DNA of 64,000 nucleotides from Apostichopus japonicus. Its lineage: Eukaryota; Echinodermata; Holothuroidea; Aspidochirotida; Stichopodidae. The position numbers and the translations under genes were made by a program. This document shows positions 46,399 through 58,525 of the stretch, in pieces; position 1 is the first letter of the stretch; every line of letters starts with the position of its first letter. Below the pieces are notes generated by a model, which saw only the letters and a program-made list of their open reading frames with translations, was not told the origin of the DNA and ran no database searches. Location: positions 9,399,013 to 9,463,012 of the forward strand of contig NC_092577.1 in the NCBI RefSeq assembly GCF_037975245.1, given 5' to 3'.

Positions 46399-46457
46399 TG
46401 TTATGGTATCCATCAGAAGTTTGGTATCGTTTGAATCTCAACTCTGGTACTTGGCAG
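46399..46457 (+). CDS. NACHT gene exon (59 nt), copy B
   Basis: Bounded by CTCTTTTCAG and GTATAG. If read from its third base it gives LWYPSEVWYRLNLNSGTWQ and flows into the next exons. If read in the phase of exon 44429-44637 it gives VMVSIRSLVSFESQLWYLA and then stops within the next exon. The two readings conflict, so either an unrecognised exon lies between or the gene ends early. Confidence 0.55.
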
Positions 46458-46770
46458 GTATAGATCAGTTCACATAATAACAACATATCAATAACGTGAC
46501 TTACTTTATAATTCATGAATTATATTCATCATTTTAAAAAAGAACATTTCATCATTATTTCCACTGTGTCAAATTGCTCTCTGTCAGAATTTCCTTGGTG
46601 GATTTCTTTCCGAATCACATTACTTTAATTTTTCTAGATTTTAAACAATTCTTTAGGTTGACATCAACGCACCAGTGTAAATAGAAATATTATATATTGC
46701 ATGAAGATAGAAGTAGCGCTACGCCCGGTTCTCTTGATCTTATTTTATATTTGTTTTAATTTTGTTTCAG

Positions 46771-46818
46771 CACAAAATCTGCAAAACTGATCTCACTGAA
46801 GAAGACTACTTTAGAGTG
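46771..46818 (+). CDS. NACHT gene exon (48 nt), copy B
   Basis: Between TTTGTTTCAG and GTGAGT the exon encodes HKICKTDLTEEDYFRV, the leucine-rich-repeat-like motif also found at 25025-25072 with substitutions that preserve the frame. Confidence 0.62.
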
Positions 46819-47588
46819 GTGAGTTCAGTTTACAAGACGCAGATTGATGTTTTTTTGTGGCTTTGCTTTAGCTTTGATTGGATGTTACGATTAATTTATA
46901 GTATTATTCAATATTCATGAGTAGGTTTTGGTTACCCAGAGAATAGTACGATAATTTGTCAGGTCTCCTTTATCATTTATCTTACCTGTCACTGACCCCA
47001 TCACTTACCTATTAATTAACCCGGTCTCTGACCATATCACTAACCTATGCACTAACCCTGTAGCTGACCCCATCACTTAGACATTTACTAAATGAAAGTC
47101 ACCGTCTTACGTTCGGTAATTGATGTGCTGAGTCAACGCTTGGAGGTCATATTATCAAACATTTGTAACTTCAAATCATGACTCCGATATCAGTTGCCGA
47201 CCCAAGAGAGGGCGTCTTCCCCTTTCTCTTTTCAACCGACAAATAAGTGATTGCGTTTAGACTTAACTATCTGACCTCCTATAGAATCTAACTTTGCCAG
47301 AGAATGAACCGTTTGACGTAAACAAAGAGTATCTGGGGTAAGAACCCCGGGCACCTTATATTTTAATTTGATTAAACGATCACATGTTGGTTATAATGCA
47401 TGTAAGTCTAGGTAATACTTGCACGCTGTAGCTTTCATAATTACTTACGCTTGCAGACTTTATAGCAGAAGAAAAGTTGGTTTAAAGCTTGGAAGAAGTG
47501 TGTCTCATTCTGGTTCAAATTTCTTGAAACGCAAGCACTCTCCTACTATACTCTCCTGCAATAATCTATTTTCTTTCTCTATTCCTAG

Positions 47589-47618
47589 GTTTCCAGCTTC
47601 CGTGATATAAACGTCTAA
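47589..47618 (+). CDS. NACHT gene terminal exon, copy B
   Basis: The frame VSSFRDINV followed by TAA is identical to 25924-25953. It follows a TTCCTAG acceptor and joins the preceding exon in phase 0. Confidence 0.57.
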   Translation, partial: VSSFRDINV

Positions 47619-47859
47619 TATCAGCTACGTAACTCCTGTTTTGAGATTTTGAGGATGTTTCTTCACCCTAAGGTCAAATTTAAATCAATGTGATGACGTC
47701 AGAAAGACTTCAATGCATTGCTTAAAAATTCACAGTATAAAAGTAATAATTTCTTTTAGTGGCATTATCCGTTTGATAAAATGAACTTTAAATAATAGTT
47801 AAATGTTGTATTTCCTTATTTTACAATGTGGGACAGTGGTTATTTATAAATACAAGCAC

Positions 47860-49800
47860 TCCTTTCATTTCATATGTCTGAATGAACTCAAGTATATTTG
47901 GGAATGAGGAGTTGTAGGGGAAGGACTAGATCATTTATAATATTTAAGGCAATAATGAGTTACGACCAGTGAAATAATCAACCAATTTTGCTCTAAGTCG
48001 ATTTCATGTATTTCAATCTATTGTTATTGACGTACATACTTTCAAGATATTTCTAGTAATTCATTTTATGTAATGCTATTTTCTTGCGAAAAACAAATTA
48101 TATAACTATATAGTTATATAATAATACTTATATAATTATATAATATATACTAATATAATTAATATTATATACTTATATTATATTACATAATTATGTAATA
48201 TTATATTATTATAATAATTATATATTTTTATATTTTTATATAAATTAAATATTTTTTGCAATAACGAATGCCAAACTATAACACATCTGTTATATGGGAT
48301 ATTCAAATACGGTTAATATTGTTTTGTCTTTAAAGGCAATTTATATTACGTTATGCTATTCTTGTTATCTGGTAGAAAATTCAAACATTTGAATTTCACA
48401 AGGAACGTCTTTTCTAAAGAACACCGCGTAAGAATCCTGAATAACGCCATATTAACAAGGAAACAACACACCAGATGTTAGCCAACTAATTAAAAAAAAA
48501 TGTAAATTAAGACAAAATAATCATTTCAAATTAACCATTAACCACTTCCATTCCCCTCTCCTTCTATAATCAATGAACATGTTTGTTACGTTATTGCTTC
48601 ACTTTGTTTGTATAGTCATAGACTCTGCTTTCGAACACACCCATTCATTCCCTGCTATAAGGGTTCATGTAATATATAATTTATCTCATATGTGATGTTT
48701 GAAGTATTTTACGATAAAAAACGAATAAGACTAAGCCTATTTTAATTAAAGTGGTTTGTTCAATCAAATATAAAGCTGGAATTTGATGAAAACATCATTG
48801 AAATGACTGGATGGTAAAATAACATTCAAAGTCCAGTCAACAATGTTGATTTCCTATTAATATCATTAATGTTGTAGCTAATTAAATGTCCTATACATAC
48901 ATACCATAATTATACATGACTGTAAAGTGCTTAATGAGTCATTGAATGGATGAATAATATAAAACAAAGATGTTTTCAAAACATCTGATTCGTCTGATGA
49001 AGGTGCAAGAGTGCATGTTTCGTACTGTTTTTGTTTCTTTCTGATATCCTTTTATCTTTCTATTTTCTATCATATCCACTATCGTTATATTATGGTGAAG
49101 TAAGAACTCATAATTGTTACTATTTAAATGTTGTCTTCAATTTCACATCTTCGAGTCGGTCGATTCCGATCAACGAATGAAAAGACAGTTTTTCATCATC
49201 TGCATCGTCTGCAGAAACAAAAATAATGCACATCACGTGATCTTTCGCAAGTAATGTACATATGGTAGCATACGCCCATTAACAGCCCCATTGACTTACA
49301 CACTACATCACAAAAGTAATATGGTCTCTAAATCTCGATAGAAGTTCTCACTAGCTAAACGCTACCCATCACCGGATAGAGCCTGACAAGTTGGCCTTTC
49401 ATAGCACCATCAATTTTCCGTACCATGACAGTGAAGATTTTTTGCTATCCGAGCCGGAAGTTTTCGTCACATGTAAACAAACCTCTTCACTCAGTGGTAA
49501 ACAAATTTCCTACGCTGCTCCTGGGAGGCCTAAAGGGGTCTAAAATTGCCTCAATTGACCCAATTTTCTCACCACAGGTACTTCCATTCATGCTCTTCAA
49601 CATGCAAGCCACAAAAACTAGATTATGATTGATAACTGGTCACAAAAGATGTTCTCCTGCTGCTTTTTGGCACTTTTCCTGAAGGAGAACAATCGAGCGG
49701 ATATAGACTCCAATAGGAGTATGACACCATATTGGCAATGTCCTTCCCCGTACCTTGAGTTTTCCTTACTAGTACTTACATGTTTCTATGTATCCATAGT
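47860..49800. other. Copy-B-specific intergenic DNA, AT-rich
   Basis: No gene is supported. A highly AT-rich, partly palindromic stretch with ATATAGTTATATAATAATAC-like phrases lies at 48100-48260. Two frames near 49425-49810 have no motif. I see no clear transposon ends, so the origin of this 1.9 kb is unresolved. Confidence 0.45.
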
Positions 49801-49804
49801 AGGA

Positions 49805-51138
49805 CTGTGAACGACATGAACCATACGTAATGTTACAGGTGAAATCAAGTGTATTCGGATGGAACGCTTGAGTTATATGATTTACTGTGTTTGGTCGCTT
49901 GAGTTTTATACTTTACTGTGTTTGGTCGATATACAATGATTGTAGCTCGTATGATGATTTAGTATTTTACTAGAAGTAATTCTTGTTTGTTTTCTTTCTT
50001 CTAATGAAATTCCAAGCTCCGACAAATATTATAATGAACCATAAATTATCTTTACAAAGCGCCCTCAATTTGACATTATATCGTGTCGGTTTGGGAAAGG
50101 GGCCTGACGAAGAGGAGTTGACCCCTTGCATTTAAAACTTATACCTCATTACGGGTGCTTAGTTGCAAAATGATGTTATACAGGAGAAGACAATGATCAA
50201 AATCATTCACTTTTTTTCTACGCCTCTGCGTCATCATACAGGTTCACCCTGCGTGTTAGTATGCGTGTGAGTGCTGTGCGTTTACGACATCGTGTTATTT
50301 TAAAGCATAGTATTGTACACTGTACAGATAACACACGTTAGGACCGACAGTCTAAACTCTGTTAGGACCTCCATGACAGCACCCTCGGATAGGACGCTGG
50401 AGAGGCCCATTGAAATCAAAATGACTCCATCAAATATCGAACGACTTTATTCTGTGAGTTCATTACATGGCGTGTAGAACTTCAGTTTATCATTCCTTGC
50501 GAGACAATAACAATCAACATATCTATTTAATCTGAAAATGTTTTAGCAACTTGATCCTTCAAAATGCTATATTTATTCTATCAACAACCATCACTTTATC
50601 ATAACCAACCTAATCGTGTGCTGCTGTCAACCTAATTGAGGGCGTATGTCATATTCGGTGTATAAGCGACCACCAACTCGCGGACGAATAACTTTTACTT
50701 TCGAGGGCGCTTGACCATCTCATTCAGAAAAAGAGTGAATATTAAAACTAATCAGATCAAACACCAAACTTGGTTTTGAGAGTATTGAATAATCTGATAA
50801 ATATTGAATAATCTAATAAATATTGAATAATGTGATAAATATTGTGCATTGTCGAATTTATTTGAATATTATAACTGGATTCAATTCTGTTTTGTTCTTT
50901 TGTAATGAAACTGAGCAATCTCTGCCTAGTTGGGAATGTTTTTCGTCTGTCCATTTTCTCGTTCTACCAGGGACAGCGAAATAGTTTCAAATCCCCAGGA
51001 GTGTAGGGGATGGGGATGGGGTTTGAGAGGAAATATCACCAAGTGACATATTAACTTTCCGTCAAAACTATTTTCTGTGCATGCCGTACCACAAAATACA
51101 GCATTGAATGTTCTGTTTTAACAAAAGAGAACATTCTA
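49805..51138. other. Intergenic DNA shared with copy A
   Basis: It matches 27400-27770 and then 31200-32085. Between these, copy A carries an extra 3.4 kb, including the 28147-29756 hAT element. No coding frame is supported. Confidence 0.55.
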
Positions 51139-51312
51139 ATAAGCGAGTTCAGAGTTTGCATTGCGCAATGGAGGTCAAGAGGTCAAATAAGAATACTCTC
51201 GTTGCGACGAGAATTGTATGCTCGCGTACCCACGTTAACTTAATGAGCACTTACAGTAAACATTAGAAATCGCATAATTTACGTCTAAATTTACTCTGTT
51301 TTTTCATTTGGG

Positions 51313-51597
51313 ATGGATATTCCTACAAGTTTGGAAGAGTTTAAACTTTGGAAAGTTGACAGACTGAAGGAATTTTTAAAGAAACGAAAGTTGAAGATGA
51401 ATGGCCGGAAAGAAGAGTTGGTTGCTTTAGCGTATGCTGCCATTCAGATGAACATTGCTGAAGTTAATAAAGCAGATGCGCGAAATGAAAAGGCAGATGA
51501 CTACGCATCGGTACTTCAGGTTGAAGGAGAGACCCTGCCCGATCCTCTTTCGGATTTACCACTTGCATGTGAAGGCGAAATTGAAATAAAAAAATAG
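51313..51597 (+). CDS. SAP-domain protein
   Basis: An intact 94-codon frame from ATG 51313. Residues 10-45 form a SAP-type DNA-binding motif, with LKEFLKKRKLKMNGRKEELV as helix-turn-helix core (two helices with a conserved Gly and Leu pattern). The C-terminus is acidic. In many invertebrate proteins a SAP motif of this kind precedes a SWIM zinc finger and a YqaJ-type exonuclease domain; the next frame (51607) looks like the continuation. It is the only coding content inside a TIR-bounded insertion. The ATG follows the left terminus by about 170 bp. Confidence 0.7.
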   Translation: MDIPTSLEEFKLWKVDRLKEFLKKRKLKMNGRKEELVALAYAAIQMNIAEVNKADARNEKADDYASVLQVEGETLPDPLSDLPLACEGEIEIKK

Positions 51598-51606
51598 CCG
51601 CCTTGC

Positions 51607-51849
51607 ATGTACATTGATATTGCGCATTATTTTACCAGCATTGATAACATTGAACTGAAGCAAAGACTGATGACGGACTATAAAGATGGTAAAGTCTTCA
51701 GCTATTTAGAGTCTGGGTGGCTCAGGGAAATATTTGACAATGCCATTTCTGCCGAGTCAAGGTTGTGCTTTCTAAAGGCAGAGTGTACACCATCGCAGCG
51801 TATTAATAATATTCCTTGGAATCCCCCCACCCACTATTATTTTTTATAA
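51607..51849 (+). pseudogene. Fragment of the same SAP/SWIM/YqaJ-type protein
   Basis: Two codons after the SAP frame's stop (TAG at 51595) a frame reads MYIDIAHYFTSIDNIELKQR, then a segment with YLESGWLREIF and CFLKAECTPSQRINNIPW. These phrases resemble the stretch between SAP and the SWIM zinc finger in YqaJ-type proteins (recall, not a search). The frame is lost at 51830, where an A/T-rich inverted-repeat segment begins, and no SWIM or YqaJ domain follows. It is therefore a truncated gene. Confidence 0.5.
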
Positions 51850-53216
51850 TGTTCTTCTCCAAATAAAATAAATATTTTTTTTTTTTTCGAACAAATTGAA
51901 CCCACCCTATAAGAGGACAAACAAAAACGAACGACAGCGAATGACCGACTGACAATTGACTTTGTACAGGGTTAATTATCATTCGCGAATGACAGCGAAT
52001 GACAACGAATAACAACGAAGAACGGTGGTGAGTGGATATAAGAGGGATAAGAGAAAAGAGGTCCCACCTTTATGATCAGTCTGGGAAAAGAACCTCCGCC
52101 AGGGAGGCGACCGTCCCCTTGCCCTGGGGGGGGGGTAATAAAAACAAACAATTTTTATACAGCAACAATTTTTTTCAACTCCCCTAAGTTCACGGGGTAA
52201 AATCCCACAGGACAAGTCAAACATCTTGCTCAAGAATTTACCGAAAACACCGGTCACAGTCGCAAAATGTCAACTCGAATTTTTGCGATTTAAACCCCAA
52301 TTTTCAGATTTTTTTTGCGTGGCTTTAATATACCCACAAAGTCTGAACTGTGATATCCGGTTGAAGCAAATGTCTGTGCTGTCATTTACTTTCATTCGTT
52401 TTAGTCAACGCAATTTTTTAGTGTGTAGGCCTACAACATATTGCCATTCGTTATGTGTAACGCAATTGTCATTCGTTTTAGTAACACCCCCTATAAGTAG
52501 TAGGAATATGCCAAGAATAAGACTAAGCTTATTTTAAATCACGCATAAAAATGAAGAGAACTAATATTTCTTAACATGAAAAACCATGTAGTTGCAACTA
52601 CAAGATACCAATGCCTCTACTATGCAGAGTTCGTTGATGGACGTAAAAGCAACGAGTATGAGGATAGGTTCTGTAGGCCTATTTAGATCTACAGTTCTGT
52701 CAGTGTCACTGTTAGTATTTTAGACTCGAGTTGCTTACGATATTCTCTAAAAAACAGTTCAGGCTCATAATGACAAACAAAAGGGCAAAATAGTTTGTTC
52801 CATGCTATATTTTAAATTCATTTCCGAAAATTATCAGTTAGAACTTCCGCAAAGCATTAAGAAACCCGCAACCACGTAAGGTCGCGTAACCCATACGAAG
52901 GATACAGTCACAAATACTCCTTTTTCCCGTTCGTAGGCCTATATCAGACTAATTATTTCACGTGCGATACGGACCTGTGTTCCATTATATTCAATATTAT
53001 TATGAAGTAGTTTCAGTCAATTTATACACGTTTTTAAGTCGCAAACACACCGAAATATGCACTAGAAATAAATTCCGAATGTCGCAGTAACCCATTCTTA
53101 GTGCGATTATCGTTATGAAAAGCTGTCATTGTTTACGTCTTCCGAGGATTCAATTCTCAGTTGACCAGACCCCAAGTGAGAATCGGGCATGCGCACTCGT
53201 AACTCTGAACTCGCTT
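51850..53216. other. 3' part of the SAP element with subterminal inverted repeats
   Basis: Short direct phrases such as GCGAATGACAGCGAATGAC (51930-52015) face inverted ones such as TGTCATTCGTTTTAGT (52380-52490). CCCTATAAG blocks lie on both outer sides (51906 and 52490), so a smaller inverted-repeat unit may be nested here. I find no coding frame. Confidence 0.45.
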
Positions 53217-53760
53217 ATTGTAATTGTATTAATGTATTCAACAATTTGGTACATCATAATTTTAAAAAAGGGCATTTTTTCCAAGTTACAAATTTATAAG
53301 GGGTCATTTTTATTAAAAAAGATAATTTCGTATATTACAAAGAAGGGCACTTTTGTGGGGTAATTTAATTATTATAAAATAATATCGTTAATATCTACCA
53401 TCCCCCCCCACCCCACCATGCCCCACCAGAAAGAGACACATCACTGCAAGCTTCATGTAAGTGCTCTGAATTTTTTCAATATTTCTATATGGTTGTACAG
53501 AAGGGCTGCAGGCGAAGTAAATGGCAGAACAAAGTTCAGAATGATACTTGGTGCTGTCACTATATACTGTACATAAACTTCAGTAAGGTCAATGTGCAAC
53601 ACAGACATGCTATGTAATCTAACTAATTAACAGGAACGGATAGCCAATCAGAGGCAAACCGAGTAGATTACGTATCTGGTAAATTATACATTTATATCAA
53701 AAATATCAGACAATCACTTTAACTCAATAGAAAGAGTATTATAATAGAGCATGTTTATAT

Positions 53761-53763
<3 letters not shown>

Positions 53764-53811
<48 letters not shown>
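53764..53811. repeat. (TA)n tract
   Basis: A simple (TA)n microsatellite. Copy A has a similar but much shorter AT region at this place. Other (TA)n tracts are at 27478-27500, 34273-34343 and 58494-58521. Confidence 0.9.
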
Positions 53812-53822
<11 letters not shown>

Positions 53823-54936
53823 ATAAGTTAGGGTTTGGGTTAACCTAACCAAGACATAAAGAATGGGACATTTCAAAGCTGTATCTTGACATACCAATTA
53901 TTGGTTATTACCATAAAGGTGTTATTGTCTATAAAATTGCTATGAAACTCAAATAATGGTCATCCATGTCCACAGTTTAAAATTACATTCAACTATTCCA
54001 TTCTAAACATTTCCCTCTTTGACACATTATCTATCTGAGCCCATTCTAAGCCACTAATCTGTGACTTGATACACCCATTCAGACATGGGCGTACACAAGG
54101 GTCAACCCTTGTACCCCTGGTAAATCAAAGCATTATACAATAAAGCAAGAAAAACTCAAAATGATACGCTCCTGCACTCCCTATGAGGTTGAATCTCTCT
54201 CGGAAAAATAATGTTTCAATAAAACAAGAATATCAGAGAAAATTTATTATCTAAAAAGTGACAATGTCTCAGCTTAAGTCCCATGATTCCCAGCAGAGTA
54301 ATTTAATTCCTTCCAGTAGCCATAAGAGTGGGAGAAGAGGGATGTAGGCAAGGAGATGCCTCTCCCACCCCCCCCCCCCCCCCCCAAAAATCGAGGGACG
54401 AGACAAGGTTGGCGAAGAAAGTGACAAACTGAAGATAATTAGCCATGATATATATGTATCGATACTGGATAGGCTACTGTTAATAGCACGGCGTATTCTG
54501 CCACTGATCAAGGTTTCCCTCATTAGTCATACTAATCATAAAACGAGATTTATCCGAACAAATTAACTTTGAACAGTAATACTTTAGGTAAACGTTCCGT
54601 GCGTCCTAAGACACTAGTTTGTCGTCTTCAATAAAAACACAACATCTCTATTTGGTCTCTGAGATCTGATATACCTATCTATATCTATCCCAACGTACTA
54701 TTATGTACTTGTAAATATGTTATATCGTTAAAATATACAGGACCGTAGCCACAGTAAGCAGTGAAATGAGCTGTTTCGTTACCTTTATAAGCTTTACAAA
54801 GCTGTATTATTATAAATATATATTAAAGAGCAATTTGATAGATTGGAAAAATCAACTTTTGCCTCACTATTTGAAATGAACCTCCAATAGTCAAGCTAAA
54901 TTTTATTTAATGAATGTCATAAAGAATCGATAATTA

Positions 54937-55340
54937 TAAGAAAATCTGAATGAGCCAATGAGAACACGTGGATAAACCTTACGATGAAGGCAATTTGAAT
55001 GAGCCAATGAGAACACGTGGATAAACCTTTTGATAATGGGAATCTGAATGGGCCAATATGAACACGTGGATAAATGAAATGATCATGTGAATCTGAATGT
55101 GCGAATGAGAACACATGGATAAACCTTATGATTATGGGAATCTAAATGAGCCAATGAGAACACATGGGTAACCCTTATGATAATGGAAATCTGAATGAGC
55201 CAATGAGAACACGTGGATAAATGAAATGATAATGGGAATCTGAATGAGCCAATGCGAACACGTGGATAAATGAAATGATAATGGGAATCTGAATGAGCCA
55301 ATGAGAACACGTGGATTAATGAGATGATAACGGGATTTAC
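54937..55340. repeat. 49-bp minisatellite with CCAAT and E-box, 8 units
   Basis: Eight units of about 49 bp with core TGAGCCAATGAGAACACGTG start near 54950, 55000, 55050, 55100, 55147, 55197, 55246 and 55294. Each unit carries CCAAT and, in most units, CACGTG. Copy A has a single unit at 33830-33880. The array expanded after the duplication. Whether it acts as an enhancer is untested. Confidence 0.88.
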
Positions 55341-55909
55341 TTCTGTTTTCATCTTTTCTAATAAAAACGAACGATCATAATCTGCCTTTCGTGGAATGTT
55401 GATTAGGGTACCACGTGACCTATTCCTGTTCATTGTTTCCATATACAGGGGCTTCGAAAGATTGTTCAATTCAGAAGGAGATGGGGGAGGGGGCGGGCTG
55501 GAAGATACCGAAGGCACTGGGATAGAAGAAAATACCGCTAAGATTATGTATAAGATTATAATACGTGATGAGTGGGTGACAAGCATTGGGTCGGTGGGAC
55601 ATGTGACATTCATTTAACGGGAAATACCGCCAGGATCTTGGAGAGAAAATTTTTCCTGTAAATTTCGTACCACAAATTTTCAGTAAATAACCTTTTAGAA
55701 CAAGAGAGAACATTTTAATAATATGTGTCATAGAACAAAAGAGAACTTTTCTATAATAGATCTTATGATACTTTTTAATTATATTTTCAACGAAGTGGCA
55801 TTTCTTAATTATTTTTATATTTCAAAATTGAAAATGGGTACTTGCTATTAAAAAAATTATTATTTATAACGATATAAATCAATATCAAACAAAACTGGTT
55901 GTCATCATG

Positions 55910-58311
55910 CAGGGGCGGATCCAGGGGGGGGGCCGACCCGGCCCCGGCCCCCCCTTTTTGGAAATCAGTTGCGTTTTTTTATGTGGGAGTACTTTAAATT
56001 CCTAATAGGCATAACTTGGTGAAAGAAAAGCCTAATATATATCCAGCTGTTCTTCCCTGAAACGCGATCGTTTTTATTCCAAATTTGAAACTAAGGCAAT
56101 TACCAGGCCTACGCGACATCACGTATTAATTAGATACGGCTCAGTACTATAGTGCTGACTATTACTGTCAGGGAAAATCAATGCACAGTTAGCAAGTATA
56201 TCATAATTATCTGAATGAAACGGGGTGTAGGCGGTTTTACACTATCTAACGCAACGTAGTCGCCAAGAACCTGAAGTATTTTTAAGGGAGGGCCCAAGGA
56301 ACATGAACTTATAGCATGCTCCTCGTGGTGAAGCATAATTGCACCTATTAGGTGAATTGAGTGTACTGTTAATAGTAGGAGAGACTAGTGTAGGTTCTTA
56401 TGACCAACTAGACCGGTTTCTGCTCTCAAACTTTATAGGAGCTTCATCAGTAGTAGCCTTTGAATATTTTATATTCGGCCTGGGCGTCTCGTCCTCAAAA
56501 TGCATCTATTTTCTGTGCACGAGTTTTTATGGGCTCATAATGCAGCTATAAGAGCATCTAAAAGAGCTTCGTGTGAACCTTGAGAGTCAGCTGATTCTTC
56601 GCTAGTATGAAACCTTGAGTTAACAAGTAAACCTTTGAGATTTTGGTTTTATTTTTTGATTTATTATATTATATATAATAATTTGGTCGCTGTCGGCAAA
56701 TTTTGGGTCTGTCGGCAAAAGGAGAAAAGGTGAAGAGAGCGGAAGGGGAAGAAAGAAGGAAAGCTGAATAGAGAAAAGGAGAACGGGAGCTTCTTTATCG
56801 GTTATTTCGATTTTCCAGTTCTTCATCTGATAAACTCATTCACCAATCCAATCACCCGACGCCTGCAAGTTAAAAACCTCTCGGCAAATAACTGATAATG
56901 TCACGGCCGTCAGTATAGCTACTGTAGCCAGGCTCAGCTAGACGAGTGCCAGAATCGCCGGCAACTCAGTGAAAGAAATGGAATTAAAGGCTTCCGTATA
57001 GGCCGTAGCCCATGAGTCGTGCTATCGTGTGACAACGTGTTGTTATTATCTTCTGTTCAGAATGACGTCATCGCAGATGTCATTCGTTCTCCGTGGAAAA
57101 CTTAAGGACACGGCTCACGAATTGTACACAAGTTTTAACGTTTCTCGCTTGTATATCAATGAATGTTGTTATTTCTCATTACCGGAAAGTTTTCTGAACA
57201 TTTTCATCACGAAGTTTCACTATTTCAACGATCGGTGAAAGAGAAAACACAGTTCGATAATTGGTCCCAATTAATTCTTCTATCGAAATGGAAATTCTAC
57301 GGTGCCAAATTTGACTTAAAATATGCACCAGATTGCATCTAAGGACGTTTCAAAACTAAAAATTTTCCAAAGGGGAGGGCGACACCCCCTCCCCTTAGAC
57401 CCCTCCCTCATTTCAGTCACCACTTCCAGATCCGTCGGCAAATCAAATTTGACTTAAAATATGCACCAGATTGCATCAAAGGACGTTTCAAAACTAAAAA
57501 TTTCCAAAGGGGAGGGCGACACCCCCTCCCCTTAGACCCCTCCCTCATTTCAGTCACCACTTCCAGATCCGTCGGCAAATCAAATTTGATTTAAAATATA
57601 CACCAGATTGCATCTAAGGACGTTTCAAAACTAACAAATTTCAAAAGGGGAGGGGGACACCCCCTCCCCTTAAACCCCTCCCCCATTTCAGTCACCACTT
57701 CCAGATCCGTCGGCAAATCAAATTCTCCACACACACCCCCCCCCCAACAAAAAAACCTTCGCTACGCCCCTGAATAGGAAGCAAGAAATAATCCACAAAT
57801 TCCGATATATTTTCAGTCGGTGATCCGTTTCCGCTTATTATCAGGCCCTCCCTTAAAAATACTTCAGGTTCTTGGCGACTACGTTGCGTTAGATAGTGTA
57901 AAACCGCCTACACCCCCATTTCATTAATAAGTATATCATAATTATCTCATTGAACATATCTTGTTTTATGTTTTTTCTTGGGGTGAATCTGGCGTCATAA
58001 TTTTCGCGCAAAAGAAAAAACGAATCGACGCAATAATAGTGTATCCATTGTACATGCACTGTTGAGCGTTCTTAAATATGTGTCTATCGAGCAAAAATAT
58101 GTGCACAAAAAAGCGTGTCTGCAACGTTTCTGGTTTTTCTAGTTTTTGGCGAAATGTTTCACCATTTTGCATCTAAGCACTCACAATTAACCAAAAATTT
58201 CCAAGGGGGAGGGGCCCCTCCCCCTAGACCCCTCCCCCAGGACGCAGATCACTAAAGTGCTACCATCGGGATGTCGGCCCCCCCTTTCTCAAAATCCTGG
58301 ATCCGCCCCTG
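55910..58311. mobile_element. hAT-like element with inner inverted arms, copy-B specific
   Basis: The ends CAGGGGCGGATCCAGG and CCTGGATCCGCCCCTG are a perfect inverted pair of hAT type. The flanks TCATCATG and TCATGTGA match only partly. Inside are inverted arms of about 82 bp (56213-56295 and 57844-57926) and three tandem 138-bp units (57307-57722). No transposase frame is seen. Copy A lacks the insertion. Confidence 0.82.
57307..57722. repeat. Three 138-bp tandem units
   Basis: Units start at 57307, 57445 and 57582, each with TGCACCAGATTGCATC followed by a G-rich/C-rich inverted stretch (GGGGAGGGCGACACCCCCTC) and TTCCAGATCCGTCGGCAAAT. Related single units occur at 29310-29410 and 58160-58245, in other hAT-like elements. 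Confidence 0.88.
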
Positions 58312-58344
58312 TCATGTGATGTAGATAATCTTCAGTACGATCAA

Positions 58345-58488
58345 TTTGATTCAATAATGGACTCTTCTATACAAAGTTACCTGAGTCATGTAGTATCGGC
58401 TTGTCGTTTTGAATAAAAACATCTCTATTTGAGTCACTGATATATGGATACCAGCGTATGCTGCCAATATACATACTATTGTGTACAG

Positions 58489-58525
<37 letters not shown>

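Larger units (their letters stand above)
51141..53216. mobile_element. TIR element carrying a SAP-domain gene, copy-B specific
   Basis: The ends AAGCGAGTTCAGAGTT are inverted at both termini, and the similarity extends outward to AATAAGCG. Copy A shows the uninterrupted site (TTCTAATTGTAATTG at about 32076-32090). The junctions fit a 2-bp AT duplication, or no duplication if the outer AAT belongs to the element. Inside are a SAP-domain frame, a conserved fragment after it, and an inverted subrepeat region (51900-52500) with AACGAATGACA phrases. No known transposase is seen, so the superfamily is open. Confidence 0.82.
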
